A program made the translations under genes and the position numbers. Below, piece by piece: positions 34,504 through 47,204 of a DNA stretch of 64,000 bases. Under the pieces are notes generated by a model. The model saw nothing but the letters and a program-made list of their open reading frames with translations. It was not told the origin of the DNA and searched no databases. The DNA is from Zygnema cylindricum (lineage: Eukaryota > Streptophyta > Zygnematophyceae > Zygnematales > Zygnemataceae): the NCBI GenBank assembly GCA_037447655.1, contig JBBHKE010002789.1, forward strand, positions 62,001 to 126,000, given 5' to 3'. Position 1 is the first letter of the stretch; each line of letters begins with the position of its first letter.

Positions 34504-37500
34504 TTATGATAGTATGAACCTTTCAATGGCTTCAGCCACACCATCTTCGTCATTGCTTTTGACAACTGCATTAGCAACTGCTTTAGTTTTATCGGAACCG
34601 TTCGCCATCGCAACTCCCCACCCGGCCATTTCAATCATCTCCAAATCATTTTCGCCATCTCCTATGGCCATAATCTGCAACGATAATGAAATTGCAAAAC
34701 AATGAGGTGTTTAATCAGTGAAAGAGGAACTACGCCTCTAGGATCGATGAAATTGAGGACGCCACTGAAAAAGGAACATTTTGCAACCATGGCTATCGTG
34801 CAACTCACGAGAAAAAAAAAACACTTGCTCTATAATCTTCCAGGTGCACACAAGTAAAAAACCATCCCTCAACATTGAGCTCAGTTCTCTAGCAGGCTGG
34901 TATTTTAGCAGCCAACTAAGACAACAGACAAGCGATGTCAAAGACATAGTGAATGGATAGAGCTAAAACAAAAGAACGAAACAACATAATATTGCCAACG
35001 AAATAGTAAATGGTTGATACAGTCACCTCTTCCACAGGTACACCAAGATGGTCTAAAAGAATCCTGACCCCAACTCCTTTTGAGGCGCCATGGGGAAGAA
35101 TTTCCAGCATGTCTTCCACCGCTTGTGTCACTGTTGCTCTTCTCTCAACAGCTTCAGACCAATAAGGGCGAATGAACTGCTTAATACCATCGATAGTGTC
35201 ATAGAATAGAAGCTTCTGAAGTGAAAACAGTGGAAAATTTTCAATGAGCTGGAGCTTACACAGTTCAATGAACTTCCTGAAGAGACCCATTCACAAAATA
35301 AGTGCGACTAAAATAACCCCACGCAACCCTTGTCTTATTTGTGGGCCAAATTTTGCAATAAACTCTTTCATTTGCTCTTCTTACAGAATAAATCAGAGAA
35401 AATGAATGAGAAATCGATAACAAAATACTATTTAGCGAGCCAAAAGTCGTCTCTTACAAAGTACATTGACTACCTTATTGATTAATTGCATGAGATTTCA
35501 GGTCCGTCCTTCACAAAACCAGGCAAGCAACTATACCATCACAAAAGTCCAGCTTGTTAATTCGACTTTAACACAAGTGGAAGCATAGTGTGAAGCATCT
35601 AAACCATAAATACAACACATTCCCAAACTACGCATCTTGAATCTTTCTTCCCAAAAGACATTACCCAGAAAAAACATCAGAGATAAACCCTTGTAAAGTA
35701 GGGCTTTGACTTGTCCTATTGCAAGGTGGCTTGCCTGGATTGGCGCCTCTTCAATCAGTTCCTCGAATGACGACAAAACGGCTGCCTGCGTGTCAGGCCC
35801 AAGCCGCAATACTAATCAGGAACAAAGTAGCACCGGAGTAAAAATGCTATTGCCGTGAAAATACTAATGCCATAAAAATATTACAGCCATAAAAATATTA
35901 ACGCCGTAGAATATTATTGTCATGGAAACATCATAAACTACAAATAACCCACATACAAAACATGCCATGACAAGACTGCCTTTTTCCTCCTTCCTCCTCA
36001 TTACTCAAGATCTATCAGTCTTGTATACTTTACGTGTGCCCACTCACAGTCCTACAGGAGGCATGAATCTTATCTTAAACCCAACCAAAGGGAGGGATGA
36101 TAAAATGGAAACAATCAAATGGTGGAATGGTCAGTTTGCTTTGCATAGGCAAAGCAGGTAAACCGCTTAACCACCTCACAATGGCAACATTGTGACATGT
36201 ACAACTATCTAACTGACTCTTAATAATGTAACACGTGTCACTCACTGAATCTTGGAAATGTGACACGTGTCACTATCTCACTGAATCCTCAACAATGTGA
36301 CATGTGTCACTCTCTGACTTTGGGCATTTGATTGTGGGCAGTTTCTCTCTCACCCGTGGCTCGTAAAATCGAGTGTGGAGCTTCTCCACCAGGGGATGGT
36401 CCAAAAGTGTCACGCAGCGGTCCCCACTGAACCCGATCAGCGCCAGACCGTGCTTCCGCGCAAACGCAAAGCCCTGCAATGAGACAAACAAAAAATACTA
36501 AACAATATTGAACTCTATTTAAAAAAATTATTAACCAACTATGGCATAAATTGCGTGGCCCATTGTTTAATATTTTTCTTCCAAAAATGTCCGATAGTGT
36601 TAAACAACTTCATTCACCAACAGTATTAGCTGCTAATAAGTTTCACTGATCTCTGAAACAACAGAATTTACAAATCCAACGTTGTAGAAATAATAGACAT
36701 AAAGCTATTCCAACTTCATTAGTAGTAGGTATGGAAGAGTTTTTAAACGACAATAGACAAGAATACATAAAAACAGACAATGCTAAACAAGATTAAACAA
36801 TTTATAAGAGAAAAAAAAAGCATTTATAAACAAAGGATTCAGTTTCCAGTCGATTTTTTTTTGGAAACTGAGAACTCACTTCTTCACAAACATCTTTAGG
36901 AAGAAGAGCATTGTGAACAACGGAACCACCGTTTCCGTAAACACGGAGACCCTGTGAGTCCATGCCATCCCCAAATCCCAGAAAACCAGAAAAGGTATTA
37001 AAGGAAATCCATAAACAATATCTTTTTAAGAATATTCGATTAATCTCCCACAGATGCAAAATTTCAGTACCACGACTTAGAATGGTGAGATGGACCAGAA
37101 CATGTCTTGCTACATGAGAATCTTTCCTAGAAACCGGAATTACGAAGAATAGATTTCTTGGTTTCCAGTATTTCTTAAAAAACAAAGGGCCAGAGGTTCC
37201 AAACAAAGGACCAAACTCTTTTCCAGTCAAAAATATTGTTTCTGCCGATAATGATAATCAGAAAGAAACCAGACCCTTATTTTTAAAAATGCGCACAGAA
37301 ACCTGGCAAAAGCAACAATTGTAAAAAATAAAAATATCCAAAAATATCCTAGTTTCCTTTCAGAAAAGACACAAACCTGAAGAAATACTCCGGGAGAAGA
37401 GAGAGAAACCACTCCAGTATGTCCAGTGAGACCCATTGAACCCAAGGCATCCATGGCTGCGGGTCGAGCCTACCCACAAGTAAAATTGAAATAAAAATTC

Positions 37501-39848
37501 ACTCAAAAATCAAAAGTTGGTCTCTTGTCACGCAACAGAGCCTCGAAGCTGAGATCAACTGCAATTTCATGAAATGGAAAGAAACGAAAAACAAACGTAT
37601 CGATTAAAATACAGACTAAACAGGAGTGAAATACAGCCTATACTACAGACTAAAACAAGGACAATCTGTACTTCCATTTCCAAGACTGAGCCGCAAGTGA
37701 CAGTCTATATACCTTTCCTGTGGCGATAACAACAGTCACTCCACGGTCCTTTGCGGCTCTCAAGGCCTCTGCCGTAGATTTTGTGAGTTTACTTTCGCTG
37801 TTCAGCAAAGTACCTGGAAAGTGGTCAAGAAGAAATTAATAAATTAAGGAGGTAGATTGAGGATGGACTGAGAAGGTAGGTATGGGAAGGAGGTAACGAG
37901 GAGGTAGTAAGGAGGTGGTAAGGAAGTAGTACGAAGGTATAAGGTACTAAAGAGAGGGAATAAACAATGTCGGGTCAAATTTGCATGAACGGAAGCATCA
38001 TCAGCAAATCAGCAATTTATTCGAGGACGGCGCAACGTCGATGGCCGTTTCAAAGTAGTCTCCAAAATATGGTCTTTGATGGTAATAAGTGAGAGGGGGT
38101 TAAAAATAAAACTAGACTTTGAAGGATTTACTAACCATCACGATCAGTTGTGTGTGTGGTCCAGAAGTATTGAGATTTTGAAATGATTCCCATAGACAAA
38201 ATATAGGCAACAATTTTTTTTTATGTCAAAATGTGATGTGACTATTTGGAGTTGACCATAAAGATTGTTGGAGGAGTATTCGGGGTTACAAGGGATAAAT
38301 AACAACGTCAGATGCTTGTTATGCAAAATTTTGAGTCAATGGAAAAGAAAAATCGAAAAAGGAATCTAGAGAGGAAATCATATGTTCACATTTACTACAA
38401 AAGAACGGCCACAAATTGAAGTGAATTTCACTTATTTGCGGCAGGCTCATAATCACTAACCAGCATGTGGGAAAGATGAAGAAAACGGAACATTATCACA
38501 ATCAGACACAAGCTTCAATAACCTCGAGAGGCAACGAAGAAGCCTATCCGCTATGCTCCAATTTCCTCACATGAACCGGAATTAACATGTGTCCTATAAT
38601 TCATGTGGGCCACTCTTTTCAAACCCGACATCCATGAATGTGTCAAACATTGCCCACCAGGCAATAAATCAAAACAGAAAAAACAGAAATAAAAAAAAAG
38701 TGAAAATATGCAGAAAAAATCGGCGTTTTACAGAAAAGGAGAAAAATCGGTAGGACACCCTATTAAGCGTGTATAGCGGTGTCTTTGAAATGAAGCTAGC
38801 TAATGGAAAGGAGAGTTAAATGAAATCACTAAGTAATGTACAAAGACCCAAAACAAAACCACAAATGCATACACATATTCCTAAAGTTCCTTCTTCACAG
38901 TAATTTGAGCTGCAAATAACTCTTGCTAACTTAGAACTTCGAAAAACACTTGAAATGTTCCTCCTTTGGTTTGCACAACACCTCTCTATTTACAGTATAA
39001 ACTCAAAAATTTTAACTAAAATTTGTTGAAAGAAGAGATGGAGGGAAATGATGAGATCACAGCTTTTCTTATTACACACCGTCCATGTCACAAAAAAGAT
39101 ACTGGAAGGGAGGTCGTTTCACTCTTCCAGAAGGCACACTTGTGGTCTCTAAAGCTGTTACTTTTCCAGATGTTTCTGTGAAACCCAACAACCATTTTTC
39201 CAACATTACACTCAAATCAAACAAACAAGCAAAAATAACTGCTTCACGAAGACGACCAGGAATATTCTATCTTCTCCGTATTCTACCTCCTATAAGATCT
39301 TTTATCTTTGATGAACTGCGAAACAGTAGAAATGTGTACCTTTTTCGTTTTCTGATTTATTTTCATTTCCTCCTCCTGCAGCACACTCAATTAACCCTTT
39401 TCCTTTCCATCCAAGAACAGAGAGAATGCGTTGTTCCTCTTCTGCCATTTCCACCTCGGCCTCCAAACTCTCTTCATGGTCGTACCCGAGAAGATGGAGG
39501 AGTCCGTGAACCTGCGAGTTTCCATCCAGATGACAACCATTTATTTAAGACCGAAAACCTTTCCTCTAAACACTTATTATAAATTATAAACAATGTATAT
39601 TCTAAGCAATGACCTTAGACATACAGATGTCAACAACAAAGCTTTACAACATGCAGACAGACACTGTGTTGCTCTAATTGAATTATGATTCTTACCAGGA
39701 AAATGAGTGCCTCATAACTCATGACTCCTTACCAAGATTTGTGAATACTTACCAGGAGAATACGTGCCTCATCTCGTAAAGAATGACCTCTCTGTTCGGC
39801 TTGTCTGGCAGTAGTGTCCAAAGAGATGACAATATCGCCCAAGAGGAG
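34504..39848 (-). CDS. YbeY endoribonuclease-HAD (Cof-type) phosphatase fusion, 3' ten exons
   Basis: Exons on the - strand: 39848-39753, 39511-39340, 39175-39080, 37813-37713, 37469-37377, 36951-36880, 36473-36354, 35785-35735, 35215-35027, 34674-34504; phases agree (386 residues visible). The first two carry the C-terminal half of YbeY (LLLGDIVISLDTTARQAEQR and the metal site HGLLHLLGYDH, H-X3-H-X5-H). The rest is a Cof-type HAD domain: DMDGTLLNS (motif I nucleophile), VVIATGK (II), a cap region, ASKGVGV (III Lys), and GDGENDLEMI (IV). This layout matches Arabidopsis At2g25870, whose YbeY part is reported to process chloroplast rRNA, so a plastid role is likely; the HAD substrate is unknown. 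The intron 35734-35216 starts GC (CAG|GCAAGC). About 200 N-terminal residues (transit peptide, first half of YbeY) were not found up to 45 kb. Tail-to-tail with the helicase. Confidence 0.87.
35845..35925. repeat. intronic minisatellite, about 16-bp unit
   Basis: Five imperfect copies of GCCATAAAAATATTA inside an intron of the YbeY-HAD gene. Confidence 0.75.
36185..36318. repeat. intronic repeat with ACACGTGTCA palindromes
   Basis: Three to four units of about 45 bp, each with a TGACA(C/T)GTGTCA-type palindrome (36231-36241, 36262-36271, 36297-36308). They lie in the intron between the 36354 and 35785 exons. The core contains the G-box CACGTG. Confidence 0.7.
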
Positions 39849-39937
39849 CTGCACAACAATCCCTCCAAAACTTTCAGATAGCTTCAGAAACCACACACCC
39901 CAAGCGAAGGAATAAACCTTACGACGGTAGACTCCCA

Positions 39938-40081
39938 AGCATAGTTCAAATGTGCGAAAACAATTGGAAACACCATATGCAGTTATCTCATACTATAAAC
40001 ATATTGTATGGTTCAATACACGTATAGTATAAGCAACCGCGTAAAGAGTTTCAAATTGTTTTCGCACACTTGAACTATGCT
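39938..40081. mobile_element. MITE-like element, 144 bp, about 34-bp inverted ends
   Basis: AGCATAGTTCAAATGTGCGA at 39938 is matched, with about three mismatches over 34 bases, by the reverse complement ending at 40081. The outer CATAGTTCAAA is shared with the element at 47542-47846. It lies just upstream of the first visible exon of the YbeY-HAD gene, probably in an intron. No target duplication is clear. Confidence 0.75.
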
Positions 40082-42292
40082 CTCAAGGACAAAAAATCCA
40101 TTTGTGCAAGTTACTAACTACTACAACACGTACGCATCATGAGCCCTTAAGTTGTTAGTCAATATGATGTTCTACCTGTCTAAGGACATAGTAGAGTAAA
40201 CTTTAAAAAAAAAGCCAAAAGCTGTCATGCGCTATAGGATACAGAAATGCCAACAAACCGAGATGATTCCATTATAAATCACATATTAAGAGACTGCGGC
40301 AACCAGGAACAAAAAATTGTTCATCTTTTCCTCGTTTATCCAGTCTTAAGACCATAGTGCCGTGTGCCCTTGACAGACACAAATGACAATCAAAATCTAC
40401 CTATTTGTCCTGAGCATGCCATTCATTGAAATAATCCCATTTTTATCTATGCATCAGACTATACCATGTGATAACACATATCACGTGGAATTTTACAATG
40501 CATATCACATCACTAATAAAAGAATTTCTACCGAATGTGACTCAAGTCTTTGTTTTGCTCTCAACCAGCAACTTCCTTTAAGTCAGACTATCACCTGAGA
40601 GTTAAGAGAAATAATCGACGGAATTTTAAAATGAAATAGATAATGCTTTGCAAAGAGTTATCTAACTTACAAAAAAAACATCAAAAAATGATTGAAAATT
40701 GAAATTTTGAAAATACCACACATATCCTTCCAAATATTCACCACTGATATCCAAATGTTGTACACACCTCTTCTTTAATCCATTGAAAAATTCCCTAAGG
40801 GAACCCAAGCAGACAGTACATTGTGATTTTTGGCCAGAAAAAGTTGCAACCGAATTAGTGTTATCAACAATTATAACGATGAGCGGTGTAGTTTTGAGCA
40901 GTCCATAAAACCTTAATACTAAAATCCACCAATTTCGCACACTATCAATACATTTTCATTTAAGAATGAAAAATGTTAATTCACTACCACCGAAAAGCTT
41001 CTCGTGTAGAACAACCCGTACTTTGTTATAAGTTTGGTTGTAAAATGTCATATAACATTCACACTTAAAAGTCATATGAGTATTTTTTATCGTAGATTTC
41101 GCCTCTTATCGTATCACATTGTGACATTGCATCACAAACGTAAAATATTATTGAATCAAAAAATTATATTGATGCCTTGTTGATGTACAGCGCGAGACGT
41201 ATCGGTCATTCCATGTATCTTTATCCTTTAAATGGTTGATACGTAATATTAATCCCACCTCGATATCACTAAAATGTCGTTTTGCTATGGATTTGTTTCC
41301 TCCTTAATAAACGGATGTTACTTGTTTATGAGTCCAAGGCAACGCTCAATACAATTTATTCAACAAATAATGTAAAAAGTTTCCACAAAAGCGCAATCAA
41401 CTCAACATTCAATGATCAATGTAGATGTTATGACGTCATCAAGTTAAGCTTGATGCATTACACAACGATTCGAGATTTTATAATACAAAAAAATGTTTTA
41501 AAAATAATTTTGGTATTCACGCTAGTTTGGTTCGATGACATGTAGATATAGTTTAATTAGTAAACGTAAGATTCATATGCTACATTCGTTGTAGTGTGTG
41601 TTCACAAAATTGAGGCTTAAACATGTGAACAGCTCAATGCCATTTTCCGCGACTTTATTGGTATGAATCAAAATTTAGTGTGCTTTTGTGTCAACCCACT
41701 CTCATTCGCATGTCGAGAATTTTTTTGCCTTTACAAGAAACAACAAACATGAGTTTCATATGGATTAGCAAATTTTATATGCTACATTTCAAGATGTCTA
41801 TTGAAGTTGGATTTACCACAAATGAAACCGTACATGCATCGAAGTAAAGGAAAATTGTATACGCTTGATTACTCTTTCGGGTTTCAAAGTCGTAAAGGGC
41901 GCCGATCTAATGTTACCAACACTAACAACAATTCACGGTGCAGTTGTCGTGAAGGCATTAAACATCATAAAAAGTAAGGTAAAACTCATACTATCGATCT
42001 AGTAGACATTTCATGTACTTACATAATTTACCGTTTTTACTAGTTTGTAATGTTTTCGTGTACCGTTTTATTAGCATGCGTGATATCATGCGTTGGAACA
42101 TAATTTTATTTACTTCGTTACATCTTTATTACAAATTATTAGACAAGAAGGTTACATTTTACGAATATTTAGATACAATAACACATGTATGAAGACCTTT
42201 AACCAATGTAGAGTAGTTGCCTAGCCTAGTACCAAACTTTAGGGTTAGGGGTGTCGAGTCTAAGGTTTTTGAGTTTCCTGTCGTACTTACAC
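40082..42292. other. no gene recognised
   Basis: AT-rich. The missing 5' exons of the YbeY-HAD gene may lie here, but none could be identified. A fragment related to the 21.8-kb MITE is at about 40856-40887. Confidence 0.4.
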
Positions 42293-42391
42293 CAGAGGTG
42301 GCAACCGGGTACCCGAATTCGTTCTTGATTTGTACCCGACCGGCCGCGTCGTATCCAGAACGGATTCGGGTGCCGAATTTTGCGACCTCTG
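42293..42391. mobile_element. 99-bp hAT-derived miniature element
   Basis: Ends CAGAGGTGGCAA and TTGCGACCTCTG are inverted repeats, with GGGTACCCGA sequence inside. The flanking 8-mers ACTTACAC and ACGTACGC match at 6 of 8 positions, compatible with an aged hAT target duplication. Confidence 0.6.
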
Positions 42392-42582
42392 ACGTACGCA
42401 TCAGGATGCTTTCCCGATGAAAAGCAATTATAGATCAGCACATCGGGATTGTATCGTCACAGGCATAGCATCGGTTACCTTATAGCTTGCCAGTAATGGC
42501 GTATCGGATTGCTACGCTTGGCATCGATAGTACTGGAAATATCGCCTCGCTACCAACCAAGACGTAGCATGTGGCCGTGTTC

Positions 42583-43222
42583 CAGAGGTCGCAAACGATC
42601 AACCGAAACCGTGACCGATCGTTAACCGACCGCCCGCGCCGCATCCGGAACGGATTCTGTTGCCAAATTTTGAGGGCCGGGCGGTTGCGGCCGGTTGATT
42701 CACCAGAAAAAAAAAACCGTCGGTTGCGGTCGATCAACCAAAAAACCAAAAAAAATGAAAATTATGTACTGTCCATACAATCCAACATTATTGTACTTTG
42801 TACTCTTTGGTATCGTGGAAGTACGTGACATCATGATTAGCGTCGCAAATCTGACACGGTACAGTACTCTAATATACAGTATTCATTTCGCAAATCTTAG
42901 GGAACGCGACAAAGCGTCGAAAATATGACACGGTAGTATACACTATTCATTTCGCAAATCTTAGAGAACGCGACAAATCGAAATTATTGGCTTATTCATA
43001 CGTCGTACATCAATTAATTTTGTATTTTTTCGGTTACGGGAGGGCACGGTTAGTCGCGAGAAATCGAGTTTCGGTTAACTTTTATTTCCGTAAACGCTAG
43101 TCGATTAACGGTTAACAATTTTGGAGCGTGACATAACCAAGTCGGGCGCCGGTTACTCAGATTTTGAAAAATAAAAAACGGTCGGTTTCGATTATGTAAA
43201 GTTTTGACTTTTGCGACCTCTA
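42583..43222. mobile_element. 640-bp non-autonomous hAT derivative
   Basis: Left end CAGAGGTCGCAAACG, right end TTTTGCGACCTCTA. Both ends and the subterminal blocks (ACCGACCGCCCGCGCC, TCATGATTAGCGTCGCAAAT, GTCGCGAGAAATCGAGTTTC) match the 3.86-kb hAT at 18338-22196. The transposase interior is deleted. Confidence 0.72.
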
Positions 43223-45447
43223 ATCCTGCTTCCACGAGGTGGTAAGGAACCTAGACTGTACCTCAGGAGGTTGGAGTAGGATTGGTATGGGTTTGCTAAT
43301 TTAAGTTTGGGGTTTGTTGATTCTAAATTGTTGAGATATTTGAAGTTCTCGTTATTTTTTGCAATTGCTACTGTTTTCCGTTCCTATCTATCGACAATTT
43401 TTGTTTTATTCCCCTGTAAGTGGTTTCTTCTTTGGGTTGTTCATCGTATTACTTTTTCTGCACATCATTTTCAGTTAAGATTTTCCTAATAATGTTTTTT
43501 AATATTTAAATTTGAGATGCTTCGCCAACAAGCGGCCTTCAATCTAAAAAGTTTAATAACACACAACTGAACAATTAGACATTGAAAAAATGAAACTCAT
43601 GCTCTTTGAGTTTAACAAAGTTTGTACCATAACAAACACCAGCGGAAGATTTTCTTATTTCACTAGGATTTTGTCATTCTTTTTCCTAATCAACATCTTG
43701 ACGGTAAATGGAATAATTTCTTTCGTATATGAATTGTTTTATTATCTGAAGAGAAAACAATGTTTTGGCCGTACCTCAAGTCAACCTTCTTGCTTTTATA
43801 TTGCTCATGGGGTTGGTCATACTTACCTGTAAATCTTGCTTTAGCTCCTCCGCTAGTAATTTCGTCTTAATATTCCCTTAATGTTTTTCATCGTAATATG
43901 ACAAAAGTATAATTTGCTCATTGATGTTTTAAACCCTTTCATCGAAAATAATCGTGGGTCAAGGTTCCTCAATCCTCAATTTAAATTTCAATCATCGAAT
44001 CATTCCCTCTACCTTGGGCATGTTTCTATCTTAGTACTTTGGACCCTTGCTTTTTGTTTCTTGGAAAACGTGAGATTTTCAATTAAAGACCTTAAAGATT
44101 ATTCCCTCAAAATTGTGTAGGAGTTTAACAAGCTCCTCTTGCAGTCGCCGCCATTTTTTTCCTTACTCCTCACCGCCATTTTCTCCTTACTTTGAGTTGG
44201 TTCGATTGACGGTGTTTACATCCTCTTCAAAAATCTCAAATTATATGAGTTCTCTTTCACTTACAAATTTATATGTGGCCGACTTAAATCATTGCATGAG
44301 GACCATTTTAAATTTCTTTCGAGTGGGCTTTGCTCGATCAAGTAATTAATGTCATCATTTGGTTTCCTCTGTACAAATCTCAAAACCTTTATCTTTCCCA
44401 GCAAATCCCGAAGCTTTTATCTTTCCTAACACCGTATTTTTTCCTATATTATACCTGCGTGTATTGAAACCCTTACTATTGTTGTTATAGTCGAGATTCT
44501 ATTTTTCCCCTTTTCGTAAAGGCAACGGTTGAGCTCCTTTTATTCATTTTTAACAACATTTGGGCCATAGACCAATTTTTCCTCAGTATCTTAAACTCAT
44601 CAAAAAACTCCCTTTCTTTTTAGATTTTATGGTACTCTTAGTCTATCCCACAAATCTTAGGGATGGCGTCTCTCTAATTGAGGACCTTTTAATTATGTGC
44701 TAGAGTGACCTTACTCTTTACCTTATATTGAAACCTTTGACTCTTATCAGCAACACTACGTTTAAAGGAATTTATACTACTTTTTTGCTATAGTTTAAGC
44801 AAAGAGGTACTCAATGGGTTGCCCTACCGACTAACCCAAGTTCGTAGGCAAACTTAGGTGTTCCAATCCGGTTTGAACTTAGGGGGGGACCAATAACATG
44901 ATATTTAACATGGTCATTGGTGAGTTAGGAAAGGATTAGATAACACCAAACCACTATTTGGCCACTAAACATGACTAACAAAAGCATTTGCGAACTTGGT
45001 CCCAAATAAGGTTGATTGGAGAATTAAGGTTGCAGTAATGTGATTAAGGAAGGGAGCAAATGTACCAGTTGCTAACTAGGAATGGAGAAAAACGTGGATG
45101 GTCCAACCAAAACATGCCATCATACAAAGAGACTCCCTATAAGATTTGTCTTAATCGATAAAACAATATGTGTTGGTAGCAACAATATATTTTCAGCCAC
45201 ACGGAAATTACATTTGTCAAAATAATAGTGCGTGAAAAGGTGTACATTCAACTTTTTATAACAGAGCAAAGGACATCTAGTATTTCCCCCCAAAGTGACT
45301 CTTTAGGGAAAACAATCAACTACAAGATGTCCTTCACGCGAAAATGACGCATCGGGAAAACGAGTCAATTACAAGATGTACATTGACTATCGATCTTTTT
45401 GATGGACCACGATATCACATATGTATGCATTGCGGAAAAACACACAT
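43223..45447. other. no gene recognised
   Basis: Short open frames only, with no recognised domain, splice structure or repeat. Confidence 0.4.
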
Positions 45448-46131
45448 AAAAAGAGAGAGGGAGGGTGAGGCTGATAAAAACGGGGAGTGGGAGGGGGAGG
45501 GCGAGAAAAAGGGAGAGGACAAAAAAAAGGGCGTAGAGAGGAGTGGGAGTGAGAGAGGGAGAGGGAGAGGGATGCGAGAATGAAAAAGGGGAAAATAGAT
45601 ACAGAGTGAGTGTGACAAGATAAAAGGGAGAGGGAGAGGGCGACGAAGGGGGATTGAGAGTTGGAGAGAGAGGAGGAGACGAAGTTGGGGAAGGAAAGGG
45701 AGAGGGAGGAGAGGAGTGGGGGGAAGTGAGGGAGAGATGGAGATAGGGACGGAGAGGGAGACAAAAGGGAGGAGGGGAGAGGGACGACGATAAAAAGAGA
45801 ATTAGAGAAGGTTAAGGGGATGACAAGGGTGATAGAGAGGGAGAGGGAGAGGAAAAAGAAGGAGAAGAAGAAAGGGGAGAGGGAGTAGGAGGGGGATAAA
45901 GAAACAAAAAGGAAAAAAGAGAGGGAGTGGGGGAGGGAAAGAGAGGAGCGGGAGATGAGAGGGAGTGGGAAATTGAGAGAGACATGGAAAAAAGGGTAAA
46001 AAAATAAAATAGAGGTGGAGAAAAGAAGGGCGAGGGAGATAGAAGGGGACAAGGTGAGGGAGAGAGCGACATAAATGGTTAGGGAAAGGGACATGGAGGG
46101 GAAAAGAAAGTGAGAGGAAAAAGCGAGAGGG
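45448..46131. repeat. polypurine (GA-rich) tract, about 0.7 kb
   Basis: The + strand is almost entirely A and G, with few pyrimidines, in GAGAGGGAG-type imperfect repeats. Long Ser/Leu/Pro ORFs on the other strand are a by-product of this composition. Confidence 0.9.
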
Positions 46132-46239
46132 TTTTAAAGGTTGTAACAAGTTAAATATGTTTTTCTCCACGAGCTAAGACAAAAATAAAAAACAAGGATA
46201 TCATGTTAATTTAAAATGTTGTGTATCAGTTAGCCACAT

Positions 46240-46720
46240 ATCGATAACCGATATGCCTTTTTTGTTTGCCTATTGATAATCGATATATTGGCACGATATG
46301 TCAATACCAGTGTTATCTCAAAAATCTCAATGCTTAGCGGGTTTTTATCGCGAAAACATCGGTTCGACAACTATAGTAATGTATCCTCAATAATTGTACT
46401 GTTCATACTGTATCTTCGATAATTGTACTGTTCATACTGTATCATTTATAATTGTATAGTTTATATTGTACAACAGCTGTACTGTTTATTCCACATAAGA
46501 ACAAATTGTCAAACGTTGCATGCCACGTTATATACAATGGAAAATATAACATAGTTAATTAAAGTAATATTATATAGCGTACTATATTTTTTTCTACTGT
46601 TGTCTATCGGAACAAAAAATTATCGCGATAACACCGATACTGATAATTATCATTTATCGAACGGTCAGAGGAGCCGATATATCGGTTCGAGACCAACAAA
46701 TTCCATATCGACGATAATTT
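46240..46720. repeat. TATCG repeats and a 29-bp tandem repeat
   Basis: Three units of a 29-bp repeat (GTATCTTCGATAATTGTACT type) lie at 46381-46467, flanked by CGATATATTGG and CCGATATATCGG segments. The 46655-46705 part is an inverted relative of 26985-27040. Confidence 0.65.
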
Positions 46721-47204
46721 AAAAAAAAATTAGTATGCATACAATAGTACTTTATAACATATTGTATTGTATTATTGTCTTTATATAGCGTGGCATACCA
46801 CGTATAAGAAACTGTTCCATATCTATGTAGCTGGAATTTATTACGGACTGCGCAACACATAAACGTTGGCAAATTTATAACAATGCATTATACTTCTAAA
46901 ACTATAGTACCGAAATGAAATAAATAAATTACATTGTAAACTTTAAAAATCGAAAACCATACAAACAAAGCAGACAAACAAATATGTCAAACTGCCGCCA
47001 TTTTTTGCCACCATCTTCTAAAAATTCAAAAGGACATTGTGAAAGGGTATAGGAGCGTGGAACCCAAGTAAAACCCCCTTAAATTAGAAATAATAACGGA
47101 AGTATCGCGTTTTTTTTATCGAAATCGGGGGGAAGGGGGTCCACGGCGCGTCTGGGGAATAACACGTACAATTGAGTGTAATGGCTGTACATTTGTCTGT
47201 ACGG

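Noticed and set aside
39085-39582. 165-codon ORF on the + strand
   Set aside because: Antisense to the YbeY-HAD exons 39080-39175 and 39340-39511, whose protein matches the family and splices in phase.
40396-40440. Possible upstream YbeY exon (FNEWHAQDK on the - strand)
   Set aside because: Spacing of conserved residues is wrong by one, stops are close on both sides, and no TDVLS motif follows.
44815-44900. tRNA-like SINE head (GTTCAAACC on the - strand)
   Set aside because: Only a box-B-like string; no box A at the right distance and no repeat copy in the window.
45387-46094. 235-codon Ser/Leu/Pro-rich ORF on the - strand
   Set aside because: It is the complement of a polypurine tract; overlapping long frames exist in other phases too, and no domain is recognisable.
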